A stretch of 64,000 bases of DNA from NCBI RefSeq assembly GCF_000177635.2, contig NC_014836.1, positions 353,501 through 417,500 on the forward strand. Direction: 5' to 3'. Made by a program: the position numbers and the translations under genes. Below, piece by piece: positions 18,993-29,419 of the stretch (positions are counted from its first letter, which is position 1; each line of letters starts with the position of its first letter). Origin of the DNA: Desulfurispirillum indicum S5 (GTDB lineage: Bacteria; Chrysiogenota; Chrysiogenetes; Chrysiogenales; Chrysiogenaceae). The notes beneath the pieces were generated by a model. That model was given only the letters and a program-made list of their open reading frames with translations, ran no database searches and was not told where the DNA came from.

Positions 18993-19307
18993 ATGACAGC
19001 AGCAAACCAGAAGATCCGTATCAAGTTACGGGCCTATGACCACAAGATCCTGGACGCCGCAGCCAAGGAAATCGTGGAAACGGCTGGTCGTACGGATGCT
19101 AAGGTGGCAGGTCCCGTACCTCTGCCCACGAAGATCGAGAAGTTCTGCGTCATCCGCAGCCCCCACGTGAACAAAAACTCCAGGGAACAATTTGAGATGA
19201 GGACCCATGTGCGACTCATTGATATCCTGGACCCGACTTCCAAAACCACTGACGCTTTGATGAAGTTAAATCTTCCCAGCGGTGTGGAAGTCGAGATCAA
19301 GCTCTAA
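18993..19307 (+). CDS. rpsJ: 30S ribosomal protein S10
   Basis: The 104-residue protein ([15 protein letters not shown] at the N-terminus; [16 protein letters not shown]) belongs to the 30S head and is the NusE component of antitermination complexes. It opens the S10 set 27 bases after fusA with no terminator between, so the str and S10 sets probably form one transcription unit. Confidence 0.98.
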   Translation: MTAANQKIRIKLRAYDHKILDAAAKEIVETAGRTDAKVAGPVPLPTKIEKFCVIRSPHVNKNSREQFEMRTHVRLIDILDPTSKTTDALMKLNLPSGVEVEIKL

Positions 19308-19341
19308 GAGCCTGTAACACACTCTAGAGAGGGTTGGTTCG

Positions 19342-19971
19342 ATGAAGTCTCTAATCGGGAAAAAAATAGGTATGACTCAGATCTTCTGTGAAGATGGTAC
19401 AGTCATTCCCGTTACAGTTGTGGAAGCTGGTCCTTGCACGGTTGTGCAGGTGAAAACAGTGGATAGTGACGGTTATGCCGCTGTGCAGGTTGGCTTTGAA
19501 GAGGCGCTGAAGGAAAAAAGAGTTTCCAAGCCCCTCAAAGGCCACTTTGCCAAGTCCGGGGTTGCTCCCCAGCGGCATTTGAAGGAGTTCCGTGTAGAAG
19601 ACCCCGCTGGTTTCAGCGTAGGTCAGCAACTCACGGCTGAAGTTTTTGCTGCTGGTGATAAAATTGATGTCACCGGCACTTCTAAAGGTAAAGGTTTCCA
19701 GGGCGTTATCAAACGCCATGGCTTCGGCGGAGGTCGGGCAACTCACGGCTCCACATTCCACCGTGCCCCTGGTTCCATCGGTATGTGTGCTACCCCCAGC
19801 CGCACCTTCAAGAACAAGAAGATGCCTGGCCGTATGGGTGGAAAGACCACAACCGTGCAGTGCCTTGAAGTAGTGAAGGTCATGGCTGATCAGAACCTGT
19901 TGCTGGTGAAAGGGGCCATCCCCGGTTCCAAAGGCGGGATCATTGAAATCAGCCAGTCGCAAAAGGCCTAA
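19342..19971 (+). CDS. rplC: 50S ribosomal protein L3
   Basis: The 209-residue protein ([57 protein letters not shown]) is an early 50S assembly protein whose loop reaches the peptidyl transferase centre. The loop containing the methylated glutamine of enterobacteria (here [17 protein letters not shown]) is intact. Length and order are standard. Confidence 0.97.
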   Translation: MKSLIGKKIGMTQIFCEDGTVIPVTVVEAGPCTVVQVKTVDSDGYAAVQVGFEEALKEKRVSKPLKGHFAKSGVAPQRHLKEFRVEDPAGFSVGQQLTAEVFAAGDKIDVTGTSKGKGFQGVIKRHGFGGGRATHGSTFHRAPGSIGMCATPSRTFKNKKMPGRMGGKTTTVQCLEVVKVMADQNLLLVKGAIPGSKGGIIEISQSQKA

Positions 19972-19993
19972 CAAAGGATATTGGAGTTTGTAG

Positions 19994-20617
19994 ATGCCTG
20001 TAGTAAGCGTTATAAACGTGAATAACGAAAAGGTGGGAGAGGTTGCCCTGAGCGATGAGCTCTTCGGTGGCGCCGTAAAACCCCACCTCATGCATGAAGT
20101 GGTAGTAGCCCAGCTTGCTGCCCGCAGGCAGGGAACCCATGCGGTGAAAAACCGCAGCGCGGTTTCCGGTGGCGGCTCAAAGCCGTGGCGTCAGAAGGGT
20201 ACCGGTCGCGCCCGCGCTGGTACTTCCCGTTCGCCTCTGTGGCGTACTGGTGGAGTCATCTTCGGACCAACTCCCCGCAGCTACGAGAAAAAGGTGAACA
20301 AAAAGGTTCGTCGCCAGGCACTGGTTTCAGCTCTCAGCGAAAAAGCCGCTCAGCAGAGCATCGTGGTATTTGACGATTTCGCGCTGGAGTCCCCCAAGAC
20401 AAAGCTGGCCAACCAGGTATTTGCCAAGTGCTCCCTGGATCGCAAGGTTCTGTTTGTGGTGGATGAGATGGACAGCCCCAAGGCGCTGGCCATGCGCAAC
20501 CTGCCCTTCGTCAAACTGATCAAGCCCGAGGGCCTGAATGTGTACGACGTGGTAAATGCCAAAGTGCTGGCCTTTGAAAAGTCAACGGCTGAACGTCTGA
20601 GTGTGGGGGAGCAGTAA
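19994..20617 (+). CDS. rplD: 50S ribosomal protein L4
   Basis: The 207-residue protein lines the exit tunnel. The conserved extended loop is visible (RSAVSGGGSKPWRQKGTGRARAG, residues about 55-77). In E. coli L4 also represses the S10 operon; no leader structure like the E. coli one is seen before rpsJ here. It lies 22 bases after rplC and its stop is one base from the rplW start. Confidence 0.97.
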   Translation: MPVVSVINVNNEKVGEVALSDELFGGAVKPHLMHEVVVAQLAARRQGTHAVKNRSAVSGGGSKPWRQKGTGRARAGTSRSPLWRTGGVIFGPTPRSYEKKVNKKVRRQALVSALSEKAAQQSIVVFDDFALESPKTKLANQVFAKCSLDRKVLFVVDEMDSPKALAMRNLPFVKLIKPEGLNVYDVVNAKVLAFEKSTAERLSVGEQ

Positions 20618-20618
20618 T

Positions 20619-20903
20619 ATGCAGATGTATGACATTATCAAGCGTCCCATCATGACTGAGCGTTCCTTTGTCCTCAATGAACAGCGCAACCAGGTGGCCT
20701 TTGAAGTGGACACCCGCGCCAACAAGATTGAGATCAAGAATGCCGTTGAGAAGATCTTCGATGTGAAGGTTGCCAATGTCAACGTCATGAACATGAACGG
20801 GAAAGTGAAACGTACCCGCATGGGCATGGGCAAACGCAAAGACTGGAAAAAGGCCATCGTAACCCTGGAAGCGGGCAGCCAGATCAAGATCTTCGAGGAA
20901 TAA
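20619..20903 (+). CDS. rplW: 50S ribosomal protein L23
   Basis: The 94-residue protein ([16 protein letters not shown]) sits at the tunnel exit and docks trigger factor and SRP. The ATG at 20619, one base after the rplD stop, has GGGGGAG upstream inside rplD and gives the family length; an earlier start would overlap rplD. Confidence 0.95.
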   Translation: MQMYDIIKRPIMTERSFVLNEQRNQVAFEVDTRANKIEIKNAVEKIFDVKVANVNVMNMNGKVKRTRMGMGKRKDWKKAIVTLEAGSQIKIFEE

Positions 20904-20925
20904 CCCAAGAGCGAGGAATGACACA

Positions 20926-21750
20926 ATGGGTGTGAAAAGACATAAGCCGACTTCTCCGGGTCGACGCCAGCTGGTCACCATGGATTTTGCCGCCGTAACG
21001 GCGTCAAAGCCTGAAAAAAAGCTGGTTGAAGCTCTGCCGAAGTCCGGTGGACGTAACAACAACGGTCGTATCACCAGCCGTCACCGTGGCGGCGGGCATA
21101 AGCGCAAATATCGTATCATCGACTTCCGTCGTGATAAATTCGGTATCGAGGGCAAGGTTGCCACGATCGAATATGATCCAAATCGCAGTGCCCTGATTGC
21201 TCTGGTGAACTACCGTGACGGCGAGAAACGCTACATTCTGGCTCCCAAGCAGCTGCAGGTTGGCGCAACCGTGGTTGCCGACGAAGCTGCTGACATTGTC
21301 ATCGGGAACGCCATGAAGCTGAAGAACATCCCGGTTGGTACCATTGTACACAACATCGAGATGCGTCCCGGCAAGGGAGCTCAGCTGGTTCGCAGTGCTG
21401 GAGCCTTCGCCCAGGTTATGGGTAAGGAAGAGCGCTATGTTCTGGTAAAACTCACCAGTGGCGAAGTTCGTTACATTCTGGCAGAGTGCATGGCCACTAT
21501 CGGCCAGGTTGGGAATCTCGAACACGAGCAGCGCAGTCTGGGCAAAGCCGGACGCAACCGCTGGATGGGCGTTCGTCCCCAGAGCCGGGGCGTTGTCATG
21601 AACCCCGTCGATCACCCCCATGGTGGTGGTGAAGGTCGCACCAGTGGTGGCCGTCATCCCGTAACTCCATGGGGCAAACCGACCAAGGGTTACAAGACGC
21701 GCAATAAGAAGAAGCTCTCCAGCAAATTTATCGTGAACCGCAGAAAGTAA
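20926..21750 (+). CDS. rplB: 50S ribosomal protein L2
   Basis: The 274-residue protein is needed for subunit joining and peptidyl transfer. The N-terminal [15 protein letters not shown], the central [19 protein letters not shown] and the C-terminal [17 protein letters not shown] with its essential histidine are all present. Length is normal. Confidence 0.98.
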   Translation: MGVKRHKPTSPGRRQLVTMDFAAVTASKPEKKLVEALPKSGGRNNNGRITSRHRGGGHKRKYRIIDFRRDKFGIEGKVATIEYDPNRSALIALVNYRDGEKRYILAPKQLQVGATVVADEAADIVIGNAMKLKNIPVGTIVHNIEMRPGKGAQLVRSAGAFAQVMGKEERYVLVKLTSGEVRYILAECMATIGQVGNLEHEQRSLGKAGRNRWMGVRPQSRGVVMNPVDHPHGGGEGRTSGGRHPVTPWGKPTKGYKTRNKKKLSSKFIVNRRK

Positions 21751-21766
21751 GACGAGGAGGTATCCT

Positions 21767-22048
21767 TTGCCACGTTCAATTAAAAAGGGGCCCTTCGTGG
21801 ATAACTACCTGATCGTAAAGGTAGAGAAGCTTAACGAGGCCAAAGACAAAAAGGTCATTAAGACCTGGTCCCGTCGCAGTACCATTATTCCCGAGTTTAT
21901 CGGCCACACTTTTGCTGTACACAACGGCAAGCAGTTTATCCCTGTGTATATCACAGAGGAGATGATCGGTCACAAGCTGGGCGAGTTCAGCCCGACGAGG
22001 ACATACCGTGGTCACGACAAGGACAAGAAAAAAGGTTCCAAGCGTTAA
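21767..22048 (+). CDS. rpsS: 30S ribosomal protein S19
   Basis: The 93-residue protein ([37 protein letters not shown]) forms a head complex with S13. The start is TTG at 21767, with GAGGAGG seven bases upstream; no ATG is near. C-terminal [16 protein letters not shown] is standard. Confidence 0.96.
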   Translation: MPRSIKKGPFVDNYLIVKVEKLNEAKDKKVIKTWSRRSTIIPEFIGHTFAVHNGKQFIPVYITEEMIGHKLGEFSPTRTYRGHDKDKKKGSKR

Positions 22049-22069
22049 ACGGGATCCATGGAGCGGTAG

Positions 22070-22399
22070 ATGGAAGTAAAAGCTAAAGCCAGATTCGTGC
22101 GGGTCTCCCCGCGCAAAGCCAGATTGGTTATCGACCAGATTCGCGGGAAGAAGGTCAACGATGCCAACAATATTCTGAAGTTCTCCCCCAAGGGCGCTGC
22201 AGAGGATATCAAGAAGGTTCTTGATAGCGCTGTTGCCAATGCCCGTGAGAACTTCCAGCTCACCAACATCGATGAGATGGTGGTGACCGAAGCATATGTC
22301 GATCAGGGTCCTACCATGAAACGCTTCATGCCCCGTGCAATGGGTAGGGCGTATGAAATCAAAAAACGCACCAGCCACATCACCATTGTACTGGGCTAG
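22070..22399 (+). CDS. rplV: 50S ribosomal protein L22
   Basis: The 109-residue protein ([20 protein letters not shown]) contacts all 23S domains, and its beta hairpin ([24 protein letters not shown]) lines the exit tunnel at the macrolide site. It follows rpsS by 21 bases. Confidence 0.97.
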   Translation: MEVKAKARFVRVSPRKARLVIDQIRGKKVNDANNILKFSPKGAAEDIKKVLDSAVANARENFQLTNIDEMVVTEAYVDQGPTMKRFMPRAMGRAYEIKKRTSHITIVLG

Positions 22400-22416
22400 T
22401 TGACTGGAGGTACATT

Positions 22417-23109
22417 TTGGGTCAGAAGGTTCATCCAACGGGTTTACGCCTGGGAATCATAAAGACATGGAATTCCAAATGGTATGCCAACAAGGACTAT
22501 GCAGATTTTCTGCATGAGGACCTGCGCATCGAGAAGCACCTGCGCAAGGAGCTTTACCATGCCGGCATCTCCCGTGTTGAAATCGAGCGCGCGCCGGGGA
22601 AGGTAAACATTACCCTGCACACCGCTCGTCCAGGCATTGTCATCGGGAAAAAAGGTGCAGAGATTGAGAAAGTCCGCAAGTCGCTTTCCGACATGACCAA
22701 GAAGAATATCTTCGTCAATGTCAAGGAAGTGAAGAAGCCGGAGCTCGACGCCCAACTGGTGGCCGAGAACGTAGCTATGCAGCTTGAGCGTCGTGTGGCA
22801 TTCCGCCGCGCCATGAAGAAAGCTGTTGGCATGACGATGAAGATGGGTGGCGAAGGGATTCGAATCGCCTGTGCCGGCCGACTTGGTGGCGCTGAAATCG
22901 CCCGTACCGAATGGTACCGCGAAGGACGAGTTCCCCTGCATACCCTCAGAGCGGACATTGACTATGGCTTTGCTGAAGCCAAGACCACGTACGGCATCAT
23001 CGGTGTCAAGGTGTGGATGTCCCATGGTGAAATACTCGACACTTCCAAGAAGGCGCAGAAGGTCGAGGCGGCTGCCGGTGCAACCCGTGAAGCCGTAAAA
23101 GAAGCTTGA
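22417..23109 (+). CDS. rpsC: 30S ribosomal protein S3
   Basis: The 230-residue protein has an N-terminal [14 protein letters not shown], a KH domain with the GxxG-type loop ([16 protein letters not shown]) and the C-terminal domain ([12 protein letters not shown]). It forms part of the mRNA entry helicase. The start is TTG at 22417, with TGGAGG eight bases upstream. Confidence 0.97.
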   Translation: MGQKVHPTGLRLGIIKTWNSKWYANKDYADFLHEDLRIEKHLRKELYHAGISRVEIERAPGKVNITLHTARPGIVIGKKGAEIEKVRKSLSDMTKKNIFVNVKEVKKPELDAQLVAENVAMQLERRVAFRRAMKKAVGMTMKMGGEGIRIACAGRLGGAEIARTEWYREGRVPLHTLRADIDYGFAEAKTTYGIIGVKVWMSHGEILDTSKKAQKVEAAAGATREAVKEA

Positions 23110-23122
23110 GGAGTCACAAGAT

Positions 23123-23548
23123 ATGTTGATGCCGAAAAAGCAGAAATACCGTAAACAGTTCCGTGGCAAAATCAAGGGCACTGCACAAAAGGGCAATGAA
23201 GTCAGCTTTGGCGATTTTGGCCTGCAGGCTCTGGAGCCAGCCTGGATAACTTCACGGCAGATTGAAGCGGCACGTATCGCCATGACCCGCTCCATTCGTC
23301 GTGGTGGTAAGATCTGGATCCGCATTTTCCCCCACAAGCCGATTTCCGCACGTCCTGCTGAAACGCGCATGGGTAAGGGAAAGGGCAGCGTAGAAGGATT
23401 TGTAGCCGTGGTGAAGCCCGGTACAATGCTGTATGAAATGGATGGTGTAAGCGAAGAGCTGGCTCGCGAGGCGATGCGGCTTGCCATGCACAAGCTTCCC
23501 ATCAAGTGCCGCTTCGTGAAGCGAACAGAGCAAGAGGGTGAGAAGTAA
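23123..23548 (+). CDS. rplP: 50S ribosomal protein L16
   Basis: The 141-residue protein ([55 protein letters not shown]) organises tRNA binding in the 50S. The first of two in-frame ATGs, at 23123, gives the family N-terminus MLMPK and a proper ribosome-site distance. Confidence 0.97.
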   Translation: MLMPKKQKYRKQFRGKIKGTAQKGNEVSFGDFGLQALEPAWITSRQIEAARIAMTRSIRRGGKIWIRIFPHKPISARPAETRMGKGKGSVEGFVAVVKPGTMLYEMDGVSEELAREAMRLAMHKLPIKCRFVKRTEQEGEK

Positions 23549-23746
23549 ATGATGGAAGAGCTCAGACAATTATCCGTGGAAGATCTCCACTCAAAAGAGC
23601 AGGACTTGCGTCAGGAAATCTTTCACCTGAAGTATCAACTGGCGATGAATCAGCTGGAGGATACTGCTTCCGTGAAAAAGAAGCGCAAGGAAATTGCCCG
23701 TATCAAGACCGTTCTGCGTGAAAAATCCGCGCAGAGCTCTGTGTAA
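23549..23746 (+). CDS. rpmC: 50S ribosomal protein L29
   Basis: The 65-residue, two-helix protein (EELRQLSVEDLHSKEQDLRQEIFHLKYQLA) stands beside L23 at the tunnel exit. Its ATG directly follows the rplP stop; a second ATG three bases on is equally possible. Confidence 0.95.
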   Translation: MMEELRQLSVEDLHSKEQDLRQEIFHLKYQLAMNQLEDTASVKKKRKEIARIKTVLREKSAQSSV

Positions 23747-23778
23747 GCAATTTCAAGGTCTTTTAAGGAGATTTCCCA

Positions 23779-24042
23779 ATGGAAGAACAAAGCAAAAGTG
23801 GCAAGAAGTCCTTTGTTGGGGTTGTGCTCAGCGATAAGATGGACAAGACCGTCGTGGTTTCTGTCGAGTCCCGCAAGCCGCACCCCAAGTTCAAGAAGTT
23901 TGTTAAGCACCGCAAGAAGTACAAGGCTCATGACGAGCAGAATCAGTGCAATGCCGGAGATACCGTTCGTATCATCGAAAGCCGTCCTCTGAGCAAGGAA
24001 AAGCACTGGGTCGTCACCGAGATCTTGGAACGCGCGAAGTAA
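23779..24042 (+). CDS. rpsQ: 30S ribosomal protein S17
   Basis: The 87-residue OB-fold protein ([39 protein letters not shown]) binds 16S rRNA early in assembly. It closes the S10 set, with AAGGAG before the ATG. Confidence 0.97.
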   Translation: MEEQSKSGKKSFVGVVLSDKMDKTVVVSVESRKPHPKFKKFVKHRKKYKAHDEQNQCNAGDTVRIIESRPLSKEKHWVVTEILERAK

Positions 24043-24058
24043 GGAACGGGAGAACCAC

Positions 24059-24427
24059 ATGATTCAGATGCAGACCAGGCTTAACGTGGCCGACAACTCT
24101 GGAGCCAAGCAGCTCATGTGTATCAAGGTGCTTGGTGGTTCAAAGAAACGTTATGCCTCGCTGGGTGACGTGGTGATCTGCTCAGTGAAAACTGCCCTGC
24201 CCAACTCCAACGTCAAGAAGGGTTCAGTGGTAAGGGCTGTTGTTGTGCGAACCACCAAGGAAGTCCGTCGTGCCGATGGCTCCTATGTGAAGTTTGACAG
24301 TAACGCGGCAGTAATCATCAATAAGAACAATGAGCCGGTTGGTTCACGTATTTTCGGTGCAGTAGCCCGTGAGCTCAGAGCCAAGAACTATATGAAGATA
24401 GTTTCCCTGGCGCCAGAAGTCGTCTGA
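24059..24427 (+). CDS. rplN: 50S ribosomal protein L14
   Basis: The 122-residue protein ([27 protein letters not shown]) forms an intersubunit bridge and binds the silencing factor RsfS. It opens the spc set. A gap of 100 bases, long for this operon, separates it from rplX and holds a hairpin. Confidence 0.98.
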   Translation: MIQMQTRLNVADNSGAKQLMCIKVLGGSKKRYASLGDVVICSVKTALPNSNVKKGSVVRAVVVRTTKEVRRADGSYVKFDSNAAVIINKNNEPVGSRIFGAVARELRAKNYMKIVSLAPEVV

Positions 24428-24485
24428 GCGGGCCCGATGTTCCCTATGCCATTGTCCCGTCCGGGAAACGTGGTAAGGAACGAAC

Positions 24486-24504
24486 CCGGAGCTGCCAGCT
24501 CCGG
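24486..24504 (+). promoter_or_regulatory. hairpin between rplN and rplX
   Basis: A perfect 8-bp stem (24486-24493 with 24497-24504, loop GCC) lies seven bases before the AGGAGG of rplX. There is no T run, so it is not a terminator. It may be a binding site for a ribosomal protein or set local mRNA stability. Confidence 0.5.
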
Positions 24505-24527
24505 AGCAACAGGAGGCAGTGTTAAAC

Positions 24528-24848
24528 ATGTCCAAAGCAAAGCTGAAGATCAAGCGCGACGATCAGGTTATCGTGATTGCCGGGAAGGACAAGGGTAAAA
24601 CTGGTCGTGTGACCAAAGTCTACCCCCAGAAAAGCAGAGTGATCGTTGAAGGTATCAATGTGGTCAAGCGTCATCGCAAGCCCACGCAAATGAGTGAAGG
24701 TGGCATTGTGGAAAAAGAGATGCCCCTGCACGTTTCAAACGTCATGTACTATGACGCCGACGCCGGCAAAGGCTGCAGGATCGGGTTCAAGATTGAAGAT
24801 GGGAAAAAAGTCCGTTACTGCAAGCAAACGGGAAAAGTCATTGACTAG
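24528..24848 (+). CDS. rplX: 50S ribosomal protein L24
   Basis: The 106-residue KOW-domain protein (AKLKIKRDDQVIVIAGKDKGKTGRV) is an assembly initiator of the 50S. The ATG at 24528 is chosen over an upstream GTG because AGGAGG is 11 bases before the ATG but only two before the GTG. Confidence 0.95.
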   Translation: MSKAKLKIKRDDQVIVIAGKDKGKTGRVTKVYPQKSRVIVEGINVVKRHRKPTQMSEGGIVEKEMPLHVSNVMYYDADAGKGCRIGFKIEDGKKVRYCKQTGKVID

Positions 24849-24866
24849 GCCGGGAAGGAGTGATTC

Positions 24867-25406
24867 ATGTCTGGCTTGAAGGAAAAATTTCAACAGGAAA
24901 CCATTCCTGCTCTTATGAAAGAGTTTTCCTATAAGAACGTCAACCAGGTTCCGAAACTGGAGAAAATTGTCGTCAATATGGGCCTTGGTGAAGCGGTGCA
25001 AAACGCGAAGATTATCGAGTTTGCAGAACAGGAGCTTATTGCCATTACTGGTCAGAAGCCCCTTCTGTGCCGCGCCAAGAAATCAGTGGCAACCTTTCGC
25101 CTGCGCGAAGGAATGCCCATCGGGCTGAAAGTGACCCTGCGCGGTCAGCGTATGTACGAGTTCCTCAACCGACTCGTCAACATCGCGCTGCCCCGTGTAC
25201 GCGACCTCAAGCCCCTGAGTGAGAAGTCCTTTGATGGACGGGGGAACTATTCGCTGGGTGTGAAGGAACAGATTATCTTCCCTGAGATCACCTACGATAA
25301 GATCGACAAGTTGCGCGGGATGGACATCACGCTTGTAACTACCGCCAAAACGGATGAAGAAGGGCGCGCTCTCCTGAGGGAAATGGGCCTGCCTTTCAAG
25401 AAATAG
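24867..25406 (+). CDS. rplE: 50S ribosomal protein L5
   Basis: The 179-residue protein ([40 protein letters not shown]) binds 5S rRNA and contacts P-site tRNA. The order rplX-rplE-rpsN-rpsH-rplF is the canonical spc order. Confidence 0.98.
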   Translation: MSGLKEKFQQETIPALMKEFSYKNVNQVPKLEKIVVNMGLGEAVQNAKIIEFAEQELIAITGQKPLLCRAKKSVATFRLREGMPIGLKVTLRGQRMYEFLNRLVNIALPRVRDLKPLSEKSFDGRGNYSLGVKEQIIFPEITYDKIDKLRGMDITLVTTAKTDEEGRALLREMGLPFKK

Positions 25407-25419
25407 CCAGGAGGAAATT

Positions 25420-25605
25420 GTGGCGAAAAAGTCCATGATAGCGAAAGCGAAGCGCAAGCCCAAGTTCGCCGTTCAACAATATAACCGATGCGAAATATGT
25501 GGCAGACCTCGGGCTTACATCAGAAAGTTCCGTATTTGCCGTGTATGTTTCCGCAAACTCGCAGGCGAGGGCCGATTGCCTGGGGTAACCAAGTCAAGCT
25601 GGTAA
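25420..25605 (+). CDS. rpsN: 30S ribosomal protein S14, zinc-binding type
   Basis: The 61-residue short form carries the two CxxC pairs of the zinc ribbon ([20 protein letters not shown]), so it is the C+ type rather than the 100-residue zinc-free form. The start is GTG at 25420, with AGGAGG seven bases upstream. Confidence 0.96.
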   Translation: MAKKSMIAKAKRKPKFAVQQYNRCEICGRPRAYIRKFRICRVCFRKLAGEGRLPGVTKSSW

Positions 25606-25620
25606 GAAGGAGAACAAGGC

Positions 25621-26022
25621 ATGTACCTGACATCGGATCCAATTGCAGATATGCTTACCAGGATACGCAACGCCAACCAGGAAAAGCACGATAAAGTGGA
25701 TGTTCCCCTGTCCAAGCTCAAGCTTCACGTTGTGAAGCTGCTGAAGGAAGAGGGTTTTATCCGCGGTTACAATGTTATGAAGAAGGGCAAGTTCGATGTG
25801 ATTCGAATCAGCCTGAAGTACACTCCAAGTGGAGATCGCGTTATCAGCGGTCTGAAGCGTGTATCCCGTCCGGGACGCAGAGTGTATGTGAAGAGTGAAG
25901 AGATTCCCAAGGTTTTCAACGGCCTGGGTATAGCCATCGTATCCACGTCCAGTGGCGTTATCGTGGATCGTCTGGCGCGCAAACAAAAAGTGGGCGGGGA
26001 ACTTCTCGCCTATGTATGGTAA
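25621..26022 (+). CDS. rpsH: 30S ribosomal protein S8
   Basis: The 133-residue protein ([41 protein letters not shown]) binds the central domain of 16S rRNA, and in E. coli it represses spc translation. No clear copy of the E. coli S8 target was recognised near rplE. Confidence 0.98.
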   Translation: MYLTSDPIADMLTRIRNANQEKHDKVDVPLSKLKLHVVKLLKEEGFIRGYNVMKKGKFDVIRISLKYTPSGDRVISGLKRVSRPGRRVYVKSEEIPKVFNGLGIAIVSTSSGVIVDRLARKQKVGGELLAYVW

Positions 26023-26031
26023 GGAGGGGCT

Positions 26032-26574
26032 GTGTCTCGAATAGGCAATAAACCAATCGAAGTACCGGCGAATGTGACCCTCACCATTGAAGAGAGTGTG
26101 GTCAAAGCCAAGGGACCCCAGGGCGAACTTACCTGTAAGGTTCATCCCAATATGAAGCTGGAAATGGAAGGGAACGTCGTGCGCGTCGTGCGCCCTGACG
26201 ACTCCAAGGAAAACCGCAGCCTGCACGGCCTGACCCGCACCCTGGTGAACAACATGGTGGTGGGAGTAGGCACTGGGTTCAAGAAGAGCCTTGAACTGGT
26301 CGGTGTTGGTTACCGTGCGGCCCTCAAGGGCAATAACCTTGAACTGAGCCTCGGTTTCAGCCACCCGGTTGTCTACCCGACACCCAGCGGACTGAAAATC
26401 GAAGTCGAGGGTCAGAACAAGATTCATATTCTTGGTGCCGATAAACAGCTTGTAGGTCAGGCCGCAGCGGAGATCCGATTCTTCCGTAAGCCCGAGCCCT
26501 ACAAGGGCAAAGGTGTTCGCTACGCTGGCGAGCGCATTCGCATGAAAGCCGGCAAGTCCGGTAAGAAGAAGTAA
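26032..26574 (+). CDS. rplF: 50S ribosomal protein L6
   Basis: The 180-residue protein (SRIGNKPIEVPANVTLTIEE; PEPYKGKGVRYAGERIRMKAGKSGKKK) supports the factor-binding site. It starts with GTG at 26032, behind AAGGAGG. Confidence 0.97.
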   Translation: MSRIGNKPIEVPANVTLTIEESVVKAKGPQGELTCKVHPNMKLEMEGNVVRVVRPDDSKENRSLHGLTRTLVNNMVVGVGTGFKKSLELVGVGYRAALKGNNLELSLGFSHPVVYPTPSGLKIEVEGQNKIHILGADKQLVGQAAAEIRFFRKPEPYKGKGVRYAGERIRMKAGKSGKKK

Positions 26575-26593
26575 GCGCAAGGAGTAGTGAAAG

Positions 26594-26959
26594 ATGGCAA
26601 AGACCAGTAATACAGTCATCCGCAGACAGGCTCGCCATCGCAGGGTGCGCAAGAAGGTCCAGGGTTCGACCCAGCGGCCTCGCCTGGCGGTGTTCCGTAG
26701 CAACTCCCACATATACGCCCAGATTATCGATGACGCTCAGGGTATCACCCTCGCCGCAGCCAGCTCTTTGTCAAAAGAGCTGGAGTCACTGCAGAACGGT
26801 GGCAACATTGAGGCCGCCAAGCAGGTGGGTGCTCTTCTGGCCCGCAAGGCCAAGGAGCAGAACATCGAATCAGTGGTGTTTGACAGGGGCGGATTTATCT
26901 ATCATGGTCGCGTTCAGGCCCTTGCCGAAGCTGCAAGGGAAAACGGCCTGAAGTTTTAA
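26594..26959 (+). CDS. rplR: 50S ribosomal protein L18
   Basis: The 121-residue protein ([51 protein letters not shown]) binds 5S rRNA with L5. The ATG is preceded by AAGGAG. Confidence 0.98.
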   Translation: MAKTSNTVIRRQARHRRVRKKVQGSTQRPRLAVFRSNSHIYAQIIDDAQGITLAAASSLSKELESLQNGGNIEAAKQVGALLARKAKEQNIESVVFDRGGFIYHGRVQALAEAARENGLKF

Positions 26960-26980
26960 CGGCAGGCAAGGGAGGATAAT

Positions 26981-27484
26981 TTGCGAGACGAAATTCGTTC
27001 TGAGCAACCTGAGCTTCAGGATAAGATCATACACATTGGCCGCGTGGCCAAAGTGGTAAAAGGCGGAAGAAGGTTCAGCTTTACAGCACTGGTTGTTGTC
27101 GGTGACGGTAATGGCAGTGTTGGCGTAGCAAAAGGCAAGGCCCGTGAGGTTCCCGAAGCTATTCGCAAGGGAATTGAGAAGGCGAAGAAGAATATGGTTA
27201 CGGTTCCCCTGCGCAAGGGCACTATCCCCTGCGAAATTATCGGTAAATTCGGCGGCGGCCAGGTGCTCCTGAAGCCCGCCTCCGAAGGTACGGGTATTAT
27301 CGCCGGGTCTGCGGTGCGCGCTGTGCTGGAAGTAGCCGGTGTTACCAATATCCTCAGCAAGAGCCTCGGCAGCAACAACCCACAGAATATGGCCAAGGCC
27401 ACCATCGAGGGACTGCGCAACCTCAAGTCACCGGAAGAAGTGGCTGAGATGCGGGGTATCCCGGTGGAACAACTCAGGGGGTAA
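26981..27484 (+). CDS. rpsE: 30S ribosomal protein S5
   Basis: The 167-residue protein has the double-stranded RNA binding N-domain ([21 protein letters not shown]) and the C-domain ([19 protein letters not shown]), and takes part in decoding fidelity. The start is TTG at 26981 behind GGGAGG. Confidence 0.97.
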   Translation: MRDEIRSEQPELQDKIIHIGRVAKVVKGGRRFSFTALVVVGDGNGSVGVAKGKAREVPEAIRKGIEKAKKNMVTVPLRKGTIPCEIIGKFGGGQVLLKPASEGTGIIAGSAVRAVLEVAGVTNILSKSLGSNNPQNMAKATIEGLRNLKSPEEVAEMRGIPVEQLRG

Positions 27485-27486
27485 AC

Positions 27487-27675
27487 ATGGCAGCAAAAGT
27501 CAAAGTGACTCTGGTGCGTAGTGTCATCGGACGTCCTGAAAAGCAGCGCCGGGTTGTCAAGTCCCTGGGACTGGGCAAAATCGGCAGCTCCAGTATCGTG
27601 GAAAATGTGCCAACCATGGCAGGGCAGATCCGCAAGGTTCAGCACCTGATCAAAGTGGAAGAAGTGGAGATATAA
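27487..27675 (+). CDS. rpmD: 50S ribosomal protein L30
   Basis: The 62-residue protein ([28 protein letters not shown]) is a small 50S protein. It starts two bases after the rpsE stop. Confidence 0.96.
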   Translation: MAAKVKVTLVRSVIGRPEKQRRVVKSLGLGKIGSSSIVENVPTMAGQIRKVQHLIKVEEVEI

Positions 27676-27677
27676 GC

Positions 27678-28118
27678 ATGGGTTTGCATGACCTGCAGCC
27701 GGCTCCCGGCTCAAGAAAAAATCGCAAGCGCATCGGTCGCGGCCCCGGTAGTGGCTGGGGCAAGACCGCCGGCAAGGGCCATAAGGGACAGAAGTCCCGC
27801 AGTGGTGGTAAGGTTGCCGTTGGTTTTGAGGGTGGTCAGATGCCTCTGTATCGTCGCCTGCCCAAGCGCGGCTTCAAAAACCCCTGTGGCAAGGAATATG
27901 CCATTGTGAATCTTTCACAGCTGAATTCCTTTGATGAGGGCACCGTTGTTGACCTGGACCTGCTGTGCAAGACCGGAGTGGTGAAAAGCTCCCTTGATGG
28001 CATTAAAGTTCTGGGGAATGGCGAACTGGAGAAGAAACTGGTCGTCAAGGCCGTGAAATTCAGCAAATCCGCCCGTGAAGCCATCGAGGCTAAAGGCGGT
28101 CAGGCCGAGGTTGTGTAG
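27678..28118 (+). CDS. rplO: 50S ribosomal protein L15
   Basis: The 146-residue protein ([41 protein letters not shown]) is a late-assembling 50S protein. Its stop shares one base with the secY start, implying coupled translation. Confidence 0.97.
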   Translation: MGLHDLQPAPGSRKNRKRIGRGPGSGWGKTAGKGHKGQKSRSGGKVAVGFEGGQMPLYRRLPKRGFKNPCGKEYAIVNLSQLNSFDEGTVVDLDLLCKTGVVKSSLDGIKVLGNGELEKKLVVKAVKFSKSAREAIEAKGGQAEVV

Positions 28119-29419
28119 TGCTGGGAGCATTCAAGCACATTTTCACGCTGCCCGACCTGCGCAAGAAGGTACTGTTTACGCTGGGAGTCCTGGCAGTGTA
28201 CCGTCTGGGTGCTCATATCCCCTTACCGGGGATTGACCCCCAGGCGCTGTCTGAGTTTTTCTCAGCCCAAAGCAGTGCCCTCCTGACGTTTTTCGACATG
28301 TTCAGTGGTGGCGCGCTCGGGAGGGTGACCCTCTTTGCCCTGGGAGTTATCCCCTATATCAGCGCCTCCATTGTGCTGCAGCTGATGACGGTAGTGGTTC
28401 CAGCCCTTGAGAAACTCAAGAAGGAACCCGATGGTCAGAAGAAAATCACCGAGTATACCCGCTATGCCACCGTGGTTCTGGCATTTGTACAGGGCTATGG
28501 CATAGGAATTGGACTGGAGGCCATGACCTCTCCCAGCGGCATGCCCATCGTCATGTATGGAGGCTTCAGCTTCCAGCTGATGACGGCGATCTCCCTGGCT
28601 GCGGGAACCACCTTCCTGATGTGGCTGGGTGAGCAGGTGACTGAACGTGGTGTTGGAAACGGGATTTCCCTGCTGATATTCGCTGGTATTGTGGCGGCTA
28701 TCCCAGGCGCTATCGTACAGTCCTACACGCTTCTGCAGTCCGGCGAGATGAGCATATTCCTGGCCCTTGGGCTGGTATTTGCGGCACTGTTCATGATTGC
28801 CGCCATCGTATTCATCGAGCGTGGTCAGCGTAAAATACCCGTGGCCTATGCCAAGCGTATGGTCTCCGGGAAGGTTGTGGGTGGCAAAAACACCTACATC
28901 CCCCTGAAGGTCAACACCGCTGGTGTTATCCCGGTTATCTTTGCTTCCAGTATCATCGCTTTTCCCCTGACGTTTGGCGACATGCTGGAGCGGACGCCCA
29001 ACGTGGAAATGTTCATGCAGCTGTTCTCTCCGGGAGGCTGGCTCTATACCGGACTGCTGGCGGCCTTCATTATCTTCTTCTGCTACTTCTATACGGCGAT
29101 TATCTTTAATACCAAGGATGTTGCCGAGAACCTGCGCAAGAATGGCGGGTACATACCCTCAATCCGCCCGGGTGCAGAAACTTCCATGTACCTGGATAAT
29201 GTGCTTTCGCGTCTGACCTTTGGCGGATCACTTTACCTGACTCTCGTGGCAGTGAGTCCAACTTTCCTGATCAAATACCTCAGCGTGCCCTTTTATTTCG
29301 GTGGAACGGCACTGCTGATCGTGGTCAGCGTCGGCATGGACACCATGAATCAAATAGAAGCCCATCTGCTCTCACGCAGCTATGACGGCTTCCTCACCAA
29401 CAGATCGGGAGGCAGATAA
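28118..29419 (+). CDS. secY: preprotein translocase subunit SecY
   Basis: The 433-residue protein has about ten membrane helices with the usual signatures (RLGAHIPLPGID, QGYGIGIGLE, TPSGMPIVMYGG-like loop, EQVTERGVGNGISLLIF, GGKNTYIPLKVNTAGVIP). It forms the protein-conducting channel. The GTG start overlaps the rplO stop and its stop overlaps the adk ATG. Confidence 0.97.
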   Translation: MLGAFKHIFTLPDLRKKVLFTLGVLAVYRLGAHIPLPGIDPQALSEFFSAQSSALLTFFDMFSGGALGRVTLFALGVIPYISASIVLQLMTVVVPALEKLKKEPDGQKKITEYTRYATVVLAFVQGYGIGIGLEAMTSPSGMPIVMYGGFSFQLMTAISLAAGTTFLMWLGEQVTERGVGNGISLLIFAGIVAAIPGAIVQSYTLLQSGEMSIFLALGLVFAALFMIAAIVFIERGQRKIPVAYAKRMVSGKVVGGKNTYIPLKVNTAGVIPVIFASSIIAFPLTFGDMLERTPNVEMFMQLFSPGGWLYTGLLAAFIIFFCYFYTAIIFNTKDVAENLRKNGGYIPSIRPGAETSMYLDNVLSRLTFGGSLYLTLVAVSPTFLIKYLSVPFYFGGTALLIVVSVGMDTMNQIEAHLLSRSYDGFLTNRSGGR

